Origin: an uncultured Clostridia bacterium
GTDB taxonomy: Bacteria; Bacillota; Clostridia; Oscillospirales; Ruminococcaceae
Direction: 5' to 3'
DNA length: 64,000 nt
Assembly: GCA_945876755.1 (NCBI GenBank)
Contig: CAMCPM010000009.1
Span: forward strand, 40,313-104,312
Shown here: in pieces, positions 1 through 9,398 of the stretch
How the letters are laid out: each line of letters starts with the position of its first letter
How positions within the stretch are numbered: position 1 is the stretch's first letter
Notes under the pieces: model-generated
Seen by the model: the letters and a program-made list of their open reading frames with translations, nothing else
What the model was told of the DNA's origin: nothing
Databases searched by the model: none
Made by a program: the position numbers and the translations under genes

Positions 1-1069
1 TACCCTTTTTCAGAGCATCAACATTTTCTGTTGTAAGCTCAGTCTTGGGTACGCCGCCGTTGTACTTCAGCGCACGGATAGTCGCAACAAGGACTGCACA
101 TGAAGGCTTCAGACCTGCAAAACGGCACTTGATGTCGAAGAACTTTTCAGCACCCAGGTCAGCGCCGAAGCCTGCTTCCGTGATGCAGTAGTCGCCCAGC
201 TTGAGAGCAAGCTTTGTGGCACGGACAGAGTTACAGCCGTGAGCAATGTTTGCGAAGGGTCCGCCGTGCATGATAGCAGGAGTGTTTTCAAGAGTCTGAA
301 CAAGGTTCGGCTTGAGAGCGTCCTTGAGGAGCGCGGTCATAGCACCGTGAGCGCCTAAGTCACGGGCATAAACGGGAGTTCCGTCATATGTGTAGGCAAC
401 GAGGATACGTCCCAGACGTTCCTTCAGGTCGGTAAGGTCGGAAGCAAGACAGAGAATAGCCATTACCTCGGAAGCAACCGTAATGCGGAAGCTGTCCTGA
501 CGGGGAATGCCGTTTACCTTGCCGCCCATGCCGATAACAACGTTTCTGAGGGCGCGGTCGTTCATATCGAGACAGCGGTCTATCATAATACGGCGCTGGT
601 CGATACCAAGAGCGTTGCCCTGCTGCATATGGTTGTCAAGCAGAGCGCAGAGAAGATTGTTTGCAGCGGTAATAGCGTGCATATCGCCTGTAAAGTGGAG
701 GTTGATATCCTCCATAGGTACGACCTGCGCATAGCCGCCGCCTGCCGCACCGCCCTTGATTCCGAATACGGGACCGAGAGACGGCTCACGGAGAGCAAGA
801 ACTGCATTTTTGCCGATCTTAGCCATGGATTCTGCAAGACCGACGGAGATAGTGGTTTTGCCCTCGCCTGCGGGAGTAGGATTGATGGCGGTAACGAGAA
901 TGAGCTTTCCGTCGGGGTCGTTAGCGGTTTTTGAGAAAAGTGCCTCGGAAAGCTTAGCCTTATAGTGACCGTAAGGCTCGATATCGTCCTCGGAAATACC
1001 GAGATTTGCGGCAATAGTGCCGATTTTCAGCATTTTTGCCTGCTGAGCGATTTCAATATCTGACAGCAT
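1..1069 (-). CDS. fhs: Formate--tetrahydrofolate ligase (N-terminal part, cut by window edge)
   Basis: Makes 10-formyl-tetrahydrofolate from formate, THF and ATP in cytosolic one-carbon metabolism. This frame has no stop inside the window, so the ORF track lists only its shadows. Reading the minus strand from the ATG at 1069 gives [13 protein letters not shown] and then the family P-loop region with TPAGEGKTT, followed by [20 protein letters not shown] and [13 protein letters not shown], all typical of this enzyme. About 356 codons of a usual ~555 are present; the C-terminus lies to the left. A strong GGGGGAA ribosome site precedes the ATG, and a promoter lies about 40 bases upstream. It is transcribed alone or with genes beyond the edge. 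Confidence 0.96.
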   Translation of the reverse strand, partial: MLSDIEIAQQAKMLKIGTIAANLGISEDDIEPYGHYKAKLSEALFSKTANDPDGKLILVTAINPTPAGEGKTTISVGLAESMAKIGKNAVLALREPSLGPVFGIKGGAAGGGYAQVVPMEDINLHFTGDMHAITAANNLLCALLDNHMQQGNALGIDQRRIMIDRCLDMNDRALRNVVIGMGGKVNGIPRQDSFRITVASEVMAILCLASDLTDLKERLGRILVAYTYDGTPVYARDLGAHGAMTALLKDALKPNLVQTLENTPAIMHGGPFANIAHGCNSVRATKLALKLGDYCITEAGFGADLGAEKFFDIKCRFAGLKPSCAVLVATIRALKYNGGVPKTELTTENVDALKKG

Positions 1070-1105
1070 TGGTAAATTCCCCCTAACAAAACAAATAATA
1101 ATTAC

Positions 1106-1134
1106 AGTATACCATAATATATTACATTTGCCAA
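1106..1134 (-). promoter_or_regulatory. Sigma-A promoter of fhs
   Basis: On the minus strand TTGGCA, 17 bases, TATACT, placed about 37 bases upstream of the fhs start codon. Confidence 0.6.
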
Positions 1135-1181
1135 CACTTTTTTATGAATTTTTCCATTCATTTTTTGACAATGCTTTCCTT

Positions 1182-3107
1182 TTACTGTTCAAGGTCTTCC
1201 AGCCAGAGCCTTACGCAGGCGTCGGAAGGCATTCTCCAGTCGCCTCTGGGAGAAAGGGTAACAGTACCGACCTTCGGACCGTCAGGCAGACAGGAGCGCT
1301 TGAACTGCTGGGAGAAGAAACGGCGCAGGAAAACCGTCAGCCATTTTTTGATAGTATCCCTGCTGTAGGTCCCCTCAAAGGACTGCTCCGCAATACGCAG
1401 TATTTTTTTCGGCGGATAGCCGCAGCGTACAAGGTAGTACAGAAAATAATCGTGCAGCTCATAAGGACCAACAATATCCTCGGTCTTCTGGGATATCTCA
1501 CCCTCGGACGGCGGCAGAAGTTCGGGAGAAACAGGCGTTGCAAGAACGTCATTCAGTACCTCCGCAAGCTTCGTATTTTGGGTATTTGCGCTTTCGTACG
1601 CCACAAGATGGCGCACCAGCGTTTTCGGTACGGAAGCGTTCACGCCGTACATGGACATATGGTCGCCGTTGTAGGTCGCCCAGCCGAGAGCAAGCTCGGA
1701 AAGGTCGCCTGTACCGATAACTATGCCGCCAAGCTTGTTGGCAATATCCATAAGCACCTGAGTACGCTCCCTCGCCTGACCGTTTTCAAAGGTAACGTCA
1801 AGAACGGCTTCGTCCTGACCGATATCCTCAAAATGACGGCGCACCGAGGCGGTAATATCCACTTCTTTAAGGGTCACGCCGTAAGCCTCGGCAAGATAGT
1901 ATGCGTTGCTTTTGGTGCGCTTTGTAGTACCGAAACAAGGCATTGTCACGGCAATTATACCCTTGCGGTCGAGAGAAAGCATATCAAATGCGTGAACGGT
2001 AACTATCAGCGCAAGAGTGCTGTCCAGACCGCCCGAAAGCCCGATGACCGCAGTTTTGCAGCCGATGTGCCGCAGACGTGTGGCAAGTCCCGTAGCCTGC
2101 ATGGTGAGTATCTCCTCGCAGCGGCTGTTAAGGTCGGTCTTGTTGCTGGGTACAAATGGCATAGGCGGAAAACGGCGCTTCAATTCAATATCCTTCGGCT
2201 TTACCGAGAACTGCACTTCTTCAAAAGCGCGTGCAGTATCGCGGCTTTCACAGCAGTGGAACGTGTTCACCTTTCTGCGCTCGGAAACAAGACGGTGCAG
2301 GTCTATCTCGCCGTAGGTTATGCCCGTGGTGAACTTTCTGCTTTCGCCGATGACCGTGCCGTTTTCGCAGATAAGATTGTGTCCGCTGAAAACAAGGTCC
2401 TGTGTGGACTCGCCCATACCTGCGTCAGCGTAAATATATCCGCAGATAAGCCGTGCCGACTGGGATTTCACAAGCTGGGTGCGGTAATCGCCCTTGCCGA
2501 TGACTTCGTCCGAGGCGGAAAGATTGCATATGAGAGTCGCTCCCGAAAGAGCAAGCCCTGTTGAGGGCGGCTCGGGTACCCATAGGTCTTCGCAGACCTC
2601 AATACCCATAACAAGCTCGGGTATTTCTGCGCACTTAAAGAGCATATCTCCGAATGTGGTGTAAAAATCGTCCCCGACTTCTTCTGCCAAAAATAGTACG
2701 CCGCCCTGCCACGGAGCAAAGTGCCGTGCCTCGTAAAATTCCGAGTAGGCAGGAATATTCTTCTTCGGCACAAGACCGAGAATTTCTCCTTTGTTCAGAA
2801 CAGCGGCGCAGTTGTAAAGCTTGCCGTGCAGCTCAAAGGGCAGTCCGACCACGATAAGAGCGTCACATTCCGCGGTTCCTGCCGCAATTTTCACAAGCGC
2901 CTTTTTTGCGCCGTCCAGCAGGACTTTTTGCAGGAACAGATCTCCGCAGGTGTACCCCGTAATGCACAGCTCCGGGAAAACTATCACGGAAGCGCCGCCG
3001 TTGCAGGCTTCCTTTGCGAGCCTGATTATCTCGTCTGCGTTATAGCCGCAGTCAGCTACCTTTATATCGGGAGTTACCGCAGCAACTCTGAGAAAACCGT
3101 CTTTCAT
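1182..3107 (-). CDS. nadE: Glutamine-dependent NAD+ synthetase
   Basis: Amidates nicotinic acid adenine dinucleotide to NAD+ using glutamine as nitrogen donor; cytosolic last step of NAD synthesis. The N-terminal nitrilase-type glutaminase domain (residues ~1-290) shows the Glu-Lys-Cys triad context in VVFPELCITGYTCGD, LVPKKN and GIEVCEDLW. The C-terminal synthetase domain carries the ATP PP-loop IGLSGGLDSTLAL. The length, about 641 residues, fits the two-domain bacterial form. The ORF track starts 15 codons earlier; the ATG at 3107 is preferred because an AAAGG site lies about 8 bases before it and the protein homology begins there. It follows aroK on the same strand, 56 bases away. nadA is also in this window, but nadB and nadC are not. 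Confidence 0.95.
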   Translation of the reverse strand: MKDGFLRVAAVTPDIKVADCGYNADEIIRLAKEACNGGASVIVFPELCITGYTCGDLFLQKVLLDGAKKALVKIAAGTAECDALIVVGLPFELHGKLYNCAAVLNKGEILGLVPKKNIPAYSEFYEARHFAPWQGGVLFLAEEVGDDFYTTFGDMLFKCAEIPELVMGIEVCEDLWVPEPPSTGLALSGATLICNLSASDEVIGKGDYRTQLVKSQSARLICGYIYADAGMGESTQDLVFSGHNLICENGTVIGESRKFTTGITYGEIDLHRLVSERRKVNTFHCCESRDTARAFEEVQFSVKPKDIELKRRFPPMPFVPSNKTDLNSRCEEILTMQATGLATRLRHIGCKTAVIGLSGGLDSTLALIVTVHAFDMLSLDRKGIIAVTMPCFGTTKRTKSNAYYLAEAYGVTLKEVDITASVRRHFEDIGQDEAVLDVTFENGQARERTQVLMDIANKLGGIVIGTGDLSELALGWATYNGDHMSMYGVNASVPKTLVRHLVAYESANTQNTKLAEVLNDVLATPVSPELLPPSEGEISQKTEDIVGPYELHDYFLYYLVRCGYPPKKILRIAEQSFEGTYSRDTIKKWLTVFLRRFFSQQFKRSCLPDGPKVGTVTLSPRGDWRMPSDACVRLWLEDLEQ

Positions 3108-3163
3108 TTTGATCAGCCTTTCGGTTAAAATTATATGTTTATTATATCTCAAATTGCCGTGAT

Positions 3164-3658
3164 TTATTTTACCGCAGTAATTATCCTTTCGGCTATCTCG
3201 TCGGCAGAACCGTTTCCGTCGGCGGTCACAGATGAGTTCGCTCTGTATAACGGAACTCTGCTGTCGTAAATAAATTCAAGCTCTTCCTTGGTATTGCTCA
3301 TAACTATTGGACGGTTTTTGTCCCCCGATATCCGAGAGTAGCAGACCTCAAATGGCACGTCAATGTAAACCACTGTTCCCGATTCCGAAGCGATATCGGA
3401 GTTCTCTTTTTTCAGCATAGCGCCGCCGCCGCAGGCGATAACGCCGTTCTTTTGGGAAAGCTCTCTGATAACTTCGGTCTCGGTCTCACGGAAATACCTC
3501 TCGCCCTTTTCCGAAAATATCTGAGGGATAGTCATTCCCTCACGCTCGACGATGTAATCGTCCATGTCGGAAAGTTCACAGCCAAGCTTTTCGGCAAGAA
3601 TTTTTCCCACAGTAGATTTTCCGCAGCCCATAAATCCGCATAAAAAAATTGATCTCAT
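3164..3658 (-). CDS. aroK: Shikimate kinase
   Basis: Phosphorylates shikimate at the 3-hydroxyl with ATP in the chorismate pathway. The 164-residue protein begins MRSIFLCGFMGCGKSTVGK, with the P-loop GCGKST. It then shows the shikimate-binding DMDDYI segment, RYFRETE, and GGGA near residue 77, all normal for the family. Length is typical. The start at 3658 has a GGGAGAA ribosome site. It lies 19 bases after the 216-residue unknown gene, so both are probably on one transcript from the promoter near 6.1 kb. Confidence 0.94.
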   Translation of the reverse strand: MRSIFLCGFMGCGKSTVGKILAEKLGCELSDMDDYIVEREGMTIPQIFSEKGERYFRETETEVIRELSQKNGVIACGGGAMLKKENSDIASESGTVVYIDVPFEVCYSRISGDKNRPIVMSNTKEELEFIYDSRVPLYRANSSVTADGNGSADEIAERIITAVK

Positions 3659-3677
3659 ACTTTATTCTCCCATTAAA

Positions 3678-4328
3678 TTACTTTTCCGTATCTTCGCTCG
3701 GAATATCAGCCGTATATTCAAGTATCTTGCTTTTCAGCTCTTCCTCAAGACAGGAATAGAACATTGCGAAAATAACGTCCGCAAAGCCCAGCAGAAACAT
3801 ATTTTTGTTGGTAATTTCCGCAAGAGAGGGCACATTGGTGTAAATATAGGTCTTGTACCAGTCCGCAGTAAATGGCGGAAGCTTCTTGCCCTTTCGCACA
3901 AGATATTTGGTTTCAAGAAATGTCTCGGAAATCATATCGCGGTAATTTTCCGCACCCTTGTCCATAACAGCCGTGTACAGACGGTAAAGCTGGTCGTCGG
4001 ACATACAATCCTCGCCGTTTCTGACATTTTTCAGCGTGGGTATACGCACCGCAAGGGAGTATACCATCATCGGAAGCACCCTGTTGTATTCGTCATTCTG
4101 CATTTCGCCGCAGGTCCTGTCGTCAATTCTCAGACCAAGCGCCTGAAGGCAGTCCGTGTCGGTAACATTGTTCAGCACGACCTTGAAAGCGTCCTTGATG
4201 TTGACGTTGTAAAAATCATTTTCGGCAATGGAGTAAATATATTTCATTGCGTTGTAAAGGCTTACGCCGCCCTTTACGATAGCGTCCGCAAGACCGTTTA
4301 TAGCGGTATTTTCGTTAATGAAAAGCAT
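3678..4328 (-). CDS. Unrecognised 216-residue protein
   Basis: I do not recognise a family. The sequence is soluble-looking, mostly helical and acidic at the C-terminus, with no signal peptide, no membrane segment and no cysteine motif. A good AAGGAG site precedes the ATG. The gene sits 17 bases after the 560-residue zinc-motif protein and 19 bases before aroK, so it is co-transcribed with both. The tight spacing suggests it works with the 560-residue protein, but nothing in the sequence names a function. Confidence 0.8.
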   Translation of the reverse strand: MLFINENTAINGLADAIVKGGVSLYNAMKYIYSIAENDFYNVNIKDAFKVVLNNVTDTDCLQALGLRIDDRTCGEMQNDEYNRVLPMMVYSLAVRIPTLKNVRNGEDCMSDDQLYRLYTAVMDKGAENYRDMISETFLETKYLVRKGKKLPPFTADWYKTYIYTNVPSLAEITNKNMFLLGFADVIFAMFYSCLEEELKSKILEYTADIPSEDTEK

Positions 4329-4345
4329 TGTGAAGCTCCTTTCGG

Positions 4346-6028
4346 TCAGTCTTTTTTACCATAGGCGTCCTCACGGGTGAGCCGTTCCCACTGGGGCATT
4401 TTTATCTCAACGTGCTTTTTTTCGTTCTTTTCGGGAGCAGCGCTTTCATCGGCGTCCTGAGCGTAGCCTGCCATAAAGGCGTCGAAAAGACTGTCAAATG
4501 CCTGGGGAACAAATGGCTTTATCTCAACAGTATCGGGAGAGACCACCGTCGCCACCTGCGGAGCAGCAGGAATGTCAGGCTCGGCAGTTACAGCCGGCTT
4601 TGCTTCTTCGGGAGCAGTATTGCTTTCAGGCTGACTCTGAACGGCTGCGGTACTTGCATATCCGAATGGCTTTTCAACGGGAGCGTGAACGGTCTTGTTC
4701 TTGACCGCCAGCTTGACCTCCTCGCAAAGCCTGTCGGAGTAATCGAGAAATTCCTCAAACTGGCTCAACGAAGCCTCACCCGTTTTGAAATTCCGCTTCA
4801 TATTTGAAAGGTACTGTGACCATTCCTTGAACTCGTTCTCGTCAAAGCCCTTGCCGACACGCTTGTATAACGCATTGTAAAGCTTCTGGCTGTGCTTTTC
4901 CATTTCGGCAGGGAGAGTGAAGCTTTCCGCTTCGTGGTGAACGGTGCTTTCGGTTACGATAGTTTCTTCTTCCGCAGCGGAGGAAGCCATGGCTTCCATT
5001 GCAATGCTTTCCACAAGCTCCTCGTACTGCTTGCGGCAGGTCTTGCCGGAGCTGTTTACCCTGTCGCAGCGTGGATTATCATCGGTAACGGTGAAAAATC
5101 TTCCGCAGCTTTCGCACTTGCGGAGGTATATTTTATCCTGCGCCATAAGCTCGAATTCAAGGTCAATGGCGGCTTTCAGGCTGTCGGGAAGATAAATCTC
5201 GGCAGGATTTTCACGGATAGCCTCCAGCGTGAATTTCATATCTATCTCGCCCGGACGGGACATATTTTTAACGTAGGTGTAGGCTTCCATAGCTATCTGG
5301 TCACGAATTTTTGTGCAGTCACGCTTTTCCATAACGGAAAGGTCCTGCCCCTGTGAAAGAGCCTCGGAAAAGCGTCGGTAGATAGCCTTTGATACCTTGC
5401 TTACCGCAAACGCCGCATTTGGCAGAGTAGCGGGAGTGCAAAGCTTTACCGAAGGCAGAGCATTTGGCGGACAGCCAAGCTCGTTTGCGGCGACCGAGAC
5501 TGCAAGGTCGAAATATTCCTTTCTTGTTCTGACAGCTTCATCGGAAAGTATCTCGCCCTGATTATCGGTACCGAAAATAAATTCTATCTTGTTCCGTGCG
5601 TATTCCTGCAAGCGGACGATGCTTGTCCAGCGGTTCATGGCACGGTTGGTCTTGTATTCGGAGATGCGGCGGAAAATAGCCGTTTCGTACTGATTTTTCG
5701 GAGAGATACACCTTGCCCAAAGCTCCTCCAGACCGATGCGCTCGCTGTGGCAGATGTATTCGATAATGCAGTCCGTGACGATCTCGGAGTAATCCGTCGC
5801 AATGCACGCCTCAATGTAAGGGTGCGCACGGCAGACAACGGTTTTTGCGTTGGAGATGATATTCTGCGGAAGCCTGCCTGTTTTGCGCGCAGTACGTCCG
5901 GCCTCGATGCACTGTTCCCAGAAATAAGTAAAGTCAAATTCGGTAAAATGCAGCAGGGTCTTGGATAATTCGATTTTATAGAAATTATTGTTATCGTAAA
6001 CGGCAAATCTCACAATGCGGTTTTCCAT
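4346..6028 (-). CDS. Unrecognised 560-residue protein with a C4-type zinc motif
   Basis: Residues about 1-290 are helical and unlike any family I can name. Around residue 300 a zinc-finger-like module, KCESCGRFFTVTDDNPRC followed by CRK, appears just after the helical part, an arrangement resembling DUF6076-type or CGNR-type proteins; that assignment is tentative. The C-terminal third is low-complexity, rich in Ala, Glu and Pro, then ends in a basic and acidic tail. The track start is a TTG at 6034; I prefer the ATG at 6028, which follows GAGAGGAC at good spacing. It is the first gene of a minus-strand operon that includes the 216-residue protein and aroK. Confidence 0.8.
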   Translation of the reverse strand: MENRIVRFAVYDNNNFYKIELSKTLLHFTEFDFTYFWEQCIEAGRTARKTGRLPQNIISNAKTVVCRAHPYIEACIATDYSEIVTDCIIEYICHSERIGLEELWARCISPKNQYETAIFRRISEYKTNRAMNRWTSIVRLQEYARNKIEFIFGTDNQGEILSDEAVRTRKEYFDLAVSVAANELGCPPNALPSVKLCTPATLPNAAFAVSKVSKAIYRRFSEALSQGQDLSVMEKRDCTKIRDQIAMEAYTYVKNMSRPGEIDMKFTLEAIRENPAEIYLPDSLKAAIDLEFELMAQDKIYLRKCESCGRFFTVTDDNPRCDRVNSSGKTCRKQYEELVESIAMEAMASSAAEEETIVTESTVHHEAESFTLPAEMEKHSQKLYNALYKRVGKGFDENEFKEWSQYLSNMKRNFKTGEASLSQFEEFLDYSDRLCEEVKLAVKNKTVHAPVEKPFGYASTAAVQSQPESNTAPEEAKPAVTAEPDIPAAPQVATVVSPDTVEIKPFVPQAFDSLFDAFMAGYAQDADESAAPEKNEKKHVEIKMPQWERLTREDAYGKKD

Positions 6029-6082
6029 TCCCAAAGTCCTCTCCGGCGCAAGCCAATACAGAAAATTTGTATATATAGAATT

Positions 6083-6111
6083 ATTATATCATACTTTTTT
6101 GAATTTTTCAA
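6083..6111 (-). promoter_or_regulatory. Sigma-A promoter of the 560-residue gene operon
   Basis: Minus strand TTGAAA, 17 bases, TATAAT, about 55 bases upstream of the ATG at 6028. Confidence 0.65.
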
Positions 6112-6164
6112 TTATTTTGACAAAAAAACAACATTGCTCAAATCGAAAAAAATCAAAAAAATAC

Positions 6165-6193
6165 TTGCAAAAATAAAAAAGATGTGGTATAAT
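6165..6193 (+). promoter_or_regulatory. Sigma-A promoter of the SRP RNA
   Basis: TTGCAA, 17 bases, TATAAT. The expected transcript start (~6200) is just upstream of the SRP RNA. The promoter may also serve the downstream dnaX genes because no clear terminator follows the RNA. Confidence 0.7.
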
Positions 6194-6221
6194 GTTTAAT
6201 ACTTACGGATATATCCGATAT

Positions 6222-6329
6222 ATAGGTGTGCGGGCCCTGTGCAACGGAACACCGTGAACCATGTCAGGCGGGGAACCGAGCAGCATTAAGCGGAACGTTT
6301 TGTGTGCCGCAGTCAGCCTGCACACCTAT
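6222..6329 (+). ncRNA. ffs: Signal recognition particle RNA, short bacterial type
   Basis: RNA scaffold that binds Ffh and targets nascent membrane proteins. The ends ATAGGTGTG (6222) and CACACCTAT (6329) pair as the closing stem. The interior has the conserved asymmetric-loop region GTCAGGCGGGGAACCGAGCA, which corresponds to the GUCAGG...GGAA...AGCAGC signature of helix 8. The length of about 108 nt suggests the short form without an Alu domain. Position just upstream of dnaX-ybaB-recR is a common arrangement in Firmicutes. Exact ends are estimated from the stem. Confidence 0.9.
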
Positions 6330-6364
6330 GTACCGGATTTATTTTATTTTAGGGTGATTATGCA

Positions 6365-7279
6365 TTGAAAATAAAGGACATAATTGTCGGATTTTTAAAA
6401 AAATTCCTGCCCTTGCTTTCGTGTCATATAATAGTCTGCGCTGCGGTGGGGGCTTTGATGGTAACAGCCGCCTACGGAGCAGACAGCGTGAAGGATTATT
6501 ACGTTCCGCTTTTGATATCGGCGGCGATAGCGGTGCTTCTGTCCGTTCTGGCGTATTCTTCCTTCTTCTCAAATTCAGGAAAGTATGACTCTTCAAGGCT
6601 CGGCGATTTTGATAAGACTTTTGTTTACGGGCGCTTCGGAGGACGTGATTCAGCAAAGCTTCGTGAAGCCGTCATTGATATGCACCTGTTCGATTTGAAT
6701 ACCGCTCTGGAAAAATTCAAGGAGCTTGAAGAAAAAAATCTTACCGAGTCCCAACGGTCTGTGCTTTGCTTCTATATGGGAAGATGCTACCAGCTTATGG
6801 GTTATCCCTCAAACGGCGCAAAATACTTTGAACAGGCGCTGGAATACGGTCTGGAGCTTAACGATACATACCTGCTGGCGGCAAGATGTCTTGTCCAGAA
6901 CGGCAGATATGACAAAGCGGTGGAGTATTACAATATCCTGCTTGACCGCAGCTGCTATTTCGATTTCATTTATACCGATATCGGTATCGCATATCTGAAA
7001 AAGGGCGACGGCGAAAAGGCGCTGGAGTATTTCAACAAGTCCCTGGACGAGGGAAAGAATTATTCCTTTGCGCTGGGGGGCTGCTCCCTTGCGTACCTGC
7101 TTATGAAAGACCTTGAAAAGAGCAGGGAATACTACAAAAAAGCGCTGACCTGCAATATGGACGACGTAAACGGCTTTAAGATTTTTTACTGCAATATTGC
7201 CGAGTCGGTTGACCTGCTGGACGAGATAGACCCAAATATGAAGCTGAGAACGGAAACCCCCGAAGAAGTCATCAGATAA
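6365..7279 (+). CDS. Membrane-anchored TPR protein
   Basis: Two hydrophobic segments (residues ~12-38 and ~48-66) are followed by a cytosolic or surface helical domain with tetratricopeptide-like repeats, for example CFYMGRCYQLMGYPSNGAKY and YTDIGIAYLKKGDGEKALEY. Such repeats mediate protein contacts; the partner is unknown. The only in-frame start is the TTG at 6365, because a TAG lies five codons earlier; an AGGGTGAT site precedes it. It lies between SRP RNA and dnaX, with 12 bases to the dnaX ATG. Confidence 0.8.
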   Translation: MKIKDIIVGFLKKFLPLLSCHIIVCAAVGALMVTAAYGADSVKDYYVPLLISAAIAVLLSVLAYSSFFSNSGKYDSSRLGDFDKTFVYGRFGGRDSAKLREAVIDMHLFDLNTALEKFKELEEKNLTESQRSVLCFYMGRCYQLMGYPSNGAKYFEQALEYGLELNDTYLLAARCLVQNGRYDKAVEYYNILLDRSCYFDFIYTDIGIAYLKKGDGEKALEYFNKSLDEGKNYSFALGGCSLAYLLMKDLEKSREYYKKALTCNMDDVNGFKIFYCNIAESVDLLDEIDPNMKLRTETPEEVIR

Positions 7280-7291
7280 GGAGTGAGTGAA

Positions 7292-8881
7292 ATGTATAAG
7301 GCGCTTTACAGAAAATACCGTCCGATGACCTTTGACGACGTTGTTTCACAGCCCCATATCACTACGACTCTGCGAAATCAGCTTGTGAGCGGCAAGACTG
7401 CTCACGCCTACCTGTTTACAGGCTCAAGAGGAACGGGCAAGACCACCTGCGCAAGGATACTTGCCAAGGCGCTGAACTGCCTGCACCCCGTTGACGGCAA
7501 TCCCTGCCTTGAATGCGAGATATGTCGTGACGCTGACGAGAACGCTCTTTCCGATATCATCGAGATAGACGCAGCCTCAAACAACGGCGTTGACGACGTC
7601 CGCGACCTGCGTGACGGAGCCGTCTATACCGCTGAACGCTGCAAATACAAGGTTTACATCATTGACGAGGTCCATATGCTTTCAAAGGAGGCGTTCAACG
7701 CCCTGCTGAAAATTATGGAAGAGCCTCCTCCACACGTTAAATTCATTCTGGCGACCACCGAGATACACAAGGTACTGCCCACGATACTTTCACGCTGCCA
7801 GCGGTACGACTTCCGCAGGATACTGCCGAAGGACATTACTGAGCGGCTTATGTACGTTGCGGAGCAGGAGAATATCGCTCTCGACCGTGACGCTGCTGAA
7901 CTTATTGCAAAGACTGCGGACGGCGGTATGCGTGATGCGCTGTCGCTGCTTGACCAGTGCATAGCCTTTTCCGAAAACGTAACTCTTGATATCGTTTCGG
8001 GTGCGGCAGGAATCGCAGGACGTGAGCCTGTTTTCGATATCCTCGAAGCCGCCGCCGATAACGACGCCGCCAAGGCGGTTGGAGTCATAGACAAGCTTTA
8101 TAATATGTCCAAGGATATGCAGAAGCTTTGCGACGAGCTTATCGCACAGCTCAGAAATGTGATGATGGCAAAGGCAGTACCCGAAAATACCGACCTGCTT
8201 GTGTGTATGCCTAACGAGATAGAAAGGATAAAGGTCCTTGCGGAAAAGCTTTCCCTTGAAGAAATTATGGCAAAGCTTGATATTCTGCAAGCCTGCAACG
8301 AGCGCATCGCAAGAGTAAGCGCAAAGCGTGTCGAAATGGAAATGTGCCTGCTTAAATTGTGTACGGCGCAGCAGTCCGTACAGGGGGGCGCTGCGGCAAG
8401 TACCGAGCTTCTTGCGAAAATCGATATGCTGGAGCAGAAGCTTGCATCGCAGTCACCGCAGCCCGTTCAGCCCGTTCAGCAGCCGAGTCCTCGTCCTGCC
8501 GAACCGCCAAAAGTCAGCGTTTCATATGCTGCTCAGGCTGAACAGCCAAAATTTGATGTGGCTGATTTCAGACCTGCTGAAAAGTGGACGGAAATCCTCG
8601 AAGCCTTTGCAGAGATCTGTCCTTCTGCTTCGGGAGCGCTTACAGGCTCATACGCCGAGGAAGCACATGGATATATGCGTATAACTACCGAAAATAATTT
8701 CTTCATATCACTTATGAAAAAGCAGGAAAATTTCGATAAGCTCAAAGAAGCTATCACACGCGTTATGGGAAAATGCAACGGCGTGAAGATATTGCGCAGT
8801 CCCGCAAAAGCAGACAGCGGCGAAAAGCTGAAAAATGTCCTGCAAAAGGCACAGGAAAACAATATACCCATTGAACAGTAA
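7292..8881 (+). CDS. dnaX: DNA polymerase III subunit gamma/tau
   Basis: Clamp-loader ATPase of the replisome. The protein starts MYKALYRKYRPMTF, has Walker A GSRGTGKT near residue 44, a four-cysteine zinc module between about residues 63 and 78 (CLHPVDGNPCLECEIC), Walker B IIDEVHML and the sensor segment LSRCQR. The C-terminal part after about residue 375 is the Pro/Gln-rich linker plus tau-type tail. I chose the ATG at 7292 rather than the track GTG at 7283 because AAGGAG lies 8 bases before the ATG. I saw no obvious slippery A-run for a shorter gamma product. It is part of the SRP RNA-TPR-dnaX-ybaB-recR unit. Confidence 0.96.
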   Translation: MYKALYRKYRPMTFDDVVSQPHITTTLRNQLVSGKTAHAYLFTGSRGTGKTTCARILAKALNCLHPVDGNPCLECEICRDADENALSDIIEIDAASNNGVDDVRDLRDGAVYTAERCKYKVYIIDEVHMLSKEAFNALLKIMEEPPPHVKFILATTEIHKVLPTILSRCQRYDFRRILPKDITERLMYVAEQENIALDRDAAELIAKTADGGMRDALSLLDQCIAFSENVTLDIVSGAAGIAGREPVFDILEAAADNDAAKAVGVIDKLYNMSKDMQKLCDELIAQLRNVMMAKAVPENTDLLVCMPNEIERIKVLAEKLSLEEIMAKLDILQACNERIARVSAKRVEMEMCLLKLCTAQQSVQGGAAASTELLAKIDMLEQKLASQSPQPVQPVQQPSPRPAEPPKVSVSYAAQAEQPKFDVADFRPAEKWTEILEAFAEICPSASGALTGSYAEEAHGYMRITTENNFFISLMKKQENFDKLKEAITRVMGKCNGVKILRSPAKADSGEKLKNVLQKAQENNIPIEQ

Positions 8882-8989
8882 TATCCCTCTTTGAGGTGAT
8901 TATAAATTTAAAAAATTCACGGAATGCCTTCCGCCGATGGGCGTCCGTTTAAGCTATAAGTTTTTACGGCGGAGAAACGGAGTTTAAAA

Positions 8990-9337
8990 ATGAAAGCAAG
9001 ATTACCACAGGGAATGGGCGGCGGCGCTCAGAATATGAACAGCATGATCAAGCAGGCTCAGAAAATGCAGGAGAAGATCACCGACCTTCAGGAGGATATC
9101 GAGAAAAGAGAGTTCTCCACAACCGTTGGCGGCGGAGCTGTTGAGGTAACAATGAGCGGACGCAAGGAGATAAAGTCCCTTAACATCAAGCCCGAGGTAG
9201 TTGACCCCGAGGACGTTGAGATGCTTCAGGACCTTATCATCAGCGCATTCAACGATACTGTAAAGCAGATAGAAGAAACTACCGAAAAGGAAATGGGCGC
9301 TATTACAGGTGGAGTTTCCTTCCCCGGCTTGTTTTAA
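8990..9337 (+). CDS. YbaB/EbfC family nucleoid-associated protein
   Basis: Small DNA-binding dimer commonly encoded between dnaX and recR. The 115-residue sequence has the glycine-rich N-terminus with GMGGG, the helical MIKQAQKMQEKI segment, and the core GGGAVEVTMSGRKEIKSL, ending in the acidic helix with EDVEMLQDLI. Length is normal. A GGAG site precedes the ATG. The 108-base gap after dnaX contains a stem TCCGCCG/CGGCGGA (8930-8973) of unknown purpose. Confidence 0.93.
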   Translation: MKARLPQGMGGGAQNMNSMIKQAQKMQEKITDLQEDIEKREFSTTVGGGAVEVTMSGRKEIKSLNIKPEVVDPEDVEMLQDLIISAFNDTVKQIEETTEKEMGAITGGVSFPGLF

Positions 9338-9398
9338 TTGATCTTACTGCGGCATATGCGGAAAACCGTGTATGCCGCCTCGATTTTCGGAGGTATTT

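Noticed and set aside
1128-2564. 478-residue plus-strand ORF
   Set aside because: Exactly antisense to nadE, low-complexity basic translation, no ribosome site; a shadow of a codon-biased gene.
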